Below the pieces are notes generated by a model. The model had not been told where the DNA came from and did no database searches. It saw only the letters and a program-made list of their open reading frames with translations. Below, piece by piece: positions 62,777 through 64,000 of a DNA stretch of 64,000 nt. The stretch's first letter is position 1. Each line of letters starts with the position of its first letter. A program made the translations under genes and the position numbers. This stretch comes from Mycolicibacterium sp. (GTDB taxonomy: Bacteria; Actinomycetota; Actinomycetes; Mycobacteriales; Mycobacteriaceae): NCBI GenBank assembly GCA_020637165.1, contig JACJWN010000007.1:167611-231610 (forward strand). The letters run 5' to 3'.

Positions 62777-63208
62777 ATGGCCGTCGTGACCTGGGACCTC
62801 GACGTCACGACCGGACGTCATACGCTTGACCAGATTCATCGCGCTCTCGAGCGGTTCTGGTCCGCCCACAGCCGGATTCCGGAGATGGTGCGACTGCAGA
62901 TGGAAATCGCCTGCACCGAAATCGGCGCCAATATCGTCGCCTACGCGTCCGACGGCCGGCCGGTACGGATGCGCATGGAGTTGCGATGCCGCCCGGATCG
63001 GGTTCACATCGACTTCATCGATGACGGAATGCCGGCCGACGTGGACCTCACGGCGGTCACCATGCCCGGAGAATGGGCGGAGCACGGCCGGGGCCTGGCG
63101 ATGGCCCGGGCGGTGCTGGATCGGCTGTCCTATCGCCGGAGCGCGGTCGCCAACCACTGGACCCTGGTCAGCGAGGGTTTTACCCGGGAAGTCGCGCCCG
63201 CGTTCTAG
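62777..63208 (+). CDS. RsbW-like anti-sigma factor / serine kinase (HATPase_c_2), second
   Basis: 143 aa, ATG. It is a paralogue of the preceding gene: ALERFWSAHSRIPEMVRLQM against TLERFWGEHPAVPEITRMYL. GHKL motifs: CTEIGANIVAYA, FIDDGMPADVDL and EHGRGLAMARAVLDRLSYRR. Compared with the first copy, the N-box HS dipeptide is AS and a C-terminal tail is added. A 116-nt gap separates the two, so it may have its own promoter. Two copies may mean two different targets. Confidence 0.87.
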   Translation: MAVVTWDLDVTTGRHTLDQIHRALERFWSAHSRIPEMVRLQMEIACTEIGANIVAYASDGRPVRMRMELRCRPDRVHIDFIDDGMPADVDLTAVTMPGEWAEHGRGLAMARAVLDRLSYRRSAVANHWTLVSEGFTREVAPAF

Positions 63209-63220
63209 GGGTTTGGCCGG

Positions 63221-63868
63221 TCAGGGACTGGCGTACTTCTCAGCCCGAGCCACTGTCGCGGCCTCCGCCCTGGTGCCGACGCCCAGTTTGGTCAGCACAT
63301 TGTGGACGTGATTCTTGACGGTGTGCAGCGTCAGCGACAGCCGGGAGGCGATTTGCTGATTGGTCAGTCCCTGGGCGATGAGGTCGAGAATCTCCCGCTC
63401 CCTGGCCGTCAGCGTCTCGGTGGTGGAATCGGGATTCTGCTGTGCGGCAAAGGCGTACACCCGACTCATCAGGATCGCCGAGACCTCGGGCGAGCACTTG
63501 GCCTGCCCGTCGCGAGCGGTGCGCACCAGGTCCAGAAGGTGGTCGAAGGATTCCGACCGCAGATGCAGGCCGGTCACACCGGCCTCGGCGCAGGCGATGA
63601 TCTCCGATTCCCGGCCGACGTCGAGTCCGAAGACGATGACCTTCGGCCGGGTGGAGAGGTCGAGGCCAACGTGGAGGAGGGTGGAACTGTTCTCGGTACC
63701 GGCGTTGAGCAGGATCACGTCGGTGGGGCCGGAGTCGATGGCCTTCAGCATCGACGGCAGGTCCCAGGCGGTCGCCGCCGGACAGTCGTGCGCGTCCAGT
63801 TGAGCCGCGAGGCACTCGCGATTAAGGCGGCCGTCGTCGACGACCAAGACGCGCACCGTCACCGTCAA
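63221..63868 (-). CDS. LuxR-type regulator with degenerate receiver domain
   Basis: 215 aa; start uncertain (TTG 63868, with GTG at codons 3 and 5), no clear ribosome-binding site. The C-terminal DNA-binding domain is complete: LTAREREILDLIAQGLTNQQ, IASRLSLTLHTVKNHVHNVL. The N-terminal receiver keeps the acidic pair (VVDD, residues 11-12), but the phosphoacceptor aspartate is asparagine (VILLNAG, Asn55) and the usual switch lysine is replaced (LHLRSES). It therefore probably works without phosphorylation. No histidine kinase is adjacent. It converges with the second RsbW-like gene. Confidence 0.88.
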   Translation of the reverse strand: MTVTVRVLVVDDGRLNRECLAAQLDAHDCPAATAWDLPSMLKAIDSGPTDVILLNAGTENSSTLLHVGLDLSTRPKVIVFGLDVGRESEIIACAEAGVTGLHLRSESFDHLLDLVRTARDGQAKCSPEVSAILMSRVYAFAAQQNPDSTTETLTAREREILDLIAQGLTNQQIASRLSLTLHTVKNHVHNVLTKLGVGTRAEAATVARAEKYASP

Positions 63869-63882
63869 ATGCTAACCGAGGG

Positions 63883-63915
63883 TCTAGATCCTGTGCTGAC
63901 TGAAGATCTAGATCC
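63883..63915. promoter_or_regulatory. direct repeat TCTAGATCC between divergent genes
   Basis: TCTAGATCC occurs at 63883-63891 and 63907-63915, 24 bp apart, about two helical turns, between the LuxR gene and the gene starting at 63993. CTAG-containing 9-mers are rare in this DNA, so paired binding sites, perhaps for the LuxR protein itself, are plausible. Confidence 0.4.
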
Positions 63916-63992
63916 CAATTAGGCCCGATGGCTGATAGTCGCGTGGGTGCCGCGGGTCGCATACTGGCAACAGTTGGGAAGGAGTGTGTGGC

Positions 63993-64000
63993 ATGAGCGT
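63993..64000 (+). CDS. start of a gene that continues beyond the window
   Basis: ATGAGCGT at the right edge is preceded by an excellent ribosome-binding site (GGGAAGGAG, ending 8 nt before the ATG). Only Met-Ser and part of a third codon can be read, so nothing can be said about the product. It is divergent from the LuxR-type gene. Confidence 0.55.

Overview
The window is chromosomal DNA of a high-GC mycobacterium, probably of the Mycolicibacterium (rapid-grower) type. The evidence is gene order and protein similarity: alpha-mannosidase, a ROK sugar kinase, rplJ-rplL, mkl, rpoB-rpoC, nfo, fadE8-echA4-paaX-like-echA5, a TetR gene, rpsL-rpsG-fusA-tuf, the complete mycofactocin locus (mftR, mftA to mftG) and the S10 ribosomal operon follow, as far as I recall it, the M. 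tuberculosis Rv0648 to Rv0710 order. GTG and TTG starts, ATGA/GTGA/TAATG overlaps and mycobacterial lipoprotein signals fit. No species can be named from sequence alone.

Layout. 1-2.8 kb: end of a glycan-processing operon and a lipoprotein. 3.0-5.4 kb: L10 leader with attenuator, rplJ, rplL, then the ATPase of Mce lipid importers. 5.5-8.7 kb: a large secreted protein with two alpha/beta-hydrolase domains fused to a lipocalin. 8.8-16.6 kb: rpoB-rpoC. 16.7-24.3 kb: an AbiEi/DUF559 protein, nfo, a cupin, fadE8, two crotonases with a PaaX-like regulator, a DUF3060 lipoprotein and a TetR. 24.3-28.9 kb: the str operon. 29-31.3 kb: a Pro-rich membrane protein, a small membrane protein and a mycofactocin-type SDR. 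31.3-36.4 kb (minus): amino-acid permease, universal stress protein and Orn/Lys/Arg-type decarboxylase, which look like an inserted unit. 36.5-44.7 kb: ferredoxin reductase and the mycofactocin locus. 44.7-47.7 kb: P450 and lipoprotein carboxylesterase. 47.7-52.2 kb (minus): two overlapping SpoIIE-type phosphatases. 52.4-58.1 kb: S10 operon rpsJ to rpsQ. 58.1-64 kb: a third SpoIIE-type phosphatase, a decayed RsbQ-like hydrolase, a STAS anti-anti-sigma protein, two RsbW-like ATPases and a LuxR regulator with a degenerate receiver.

Themes. Housekeeping transcription and translation operons are separated by accessory genes at the boundaries. The most unusual assembly is the partner-switching set (three sensor phosphatases, one STAS protein, two anti-sigma-like ATPases, no sigma gene) split across the S10 operon, with a RsbQ-like gene that has lost its catalytic core. 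A palindromic intergenic repeat based on GAGCAGACGCAAA occurs five times, always 3' of a plus-strand gene, twice supplying that gene's stop codon and twice carrying G-rich tandem repeats on its outer edge. No tRNA, rRNA, CRISPR array, transposase or integrase was seen.
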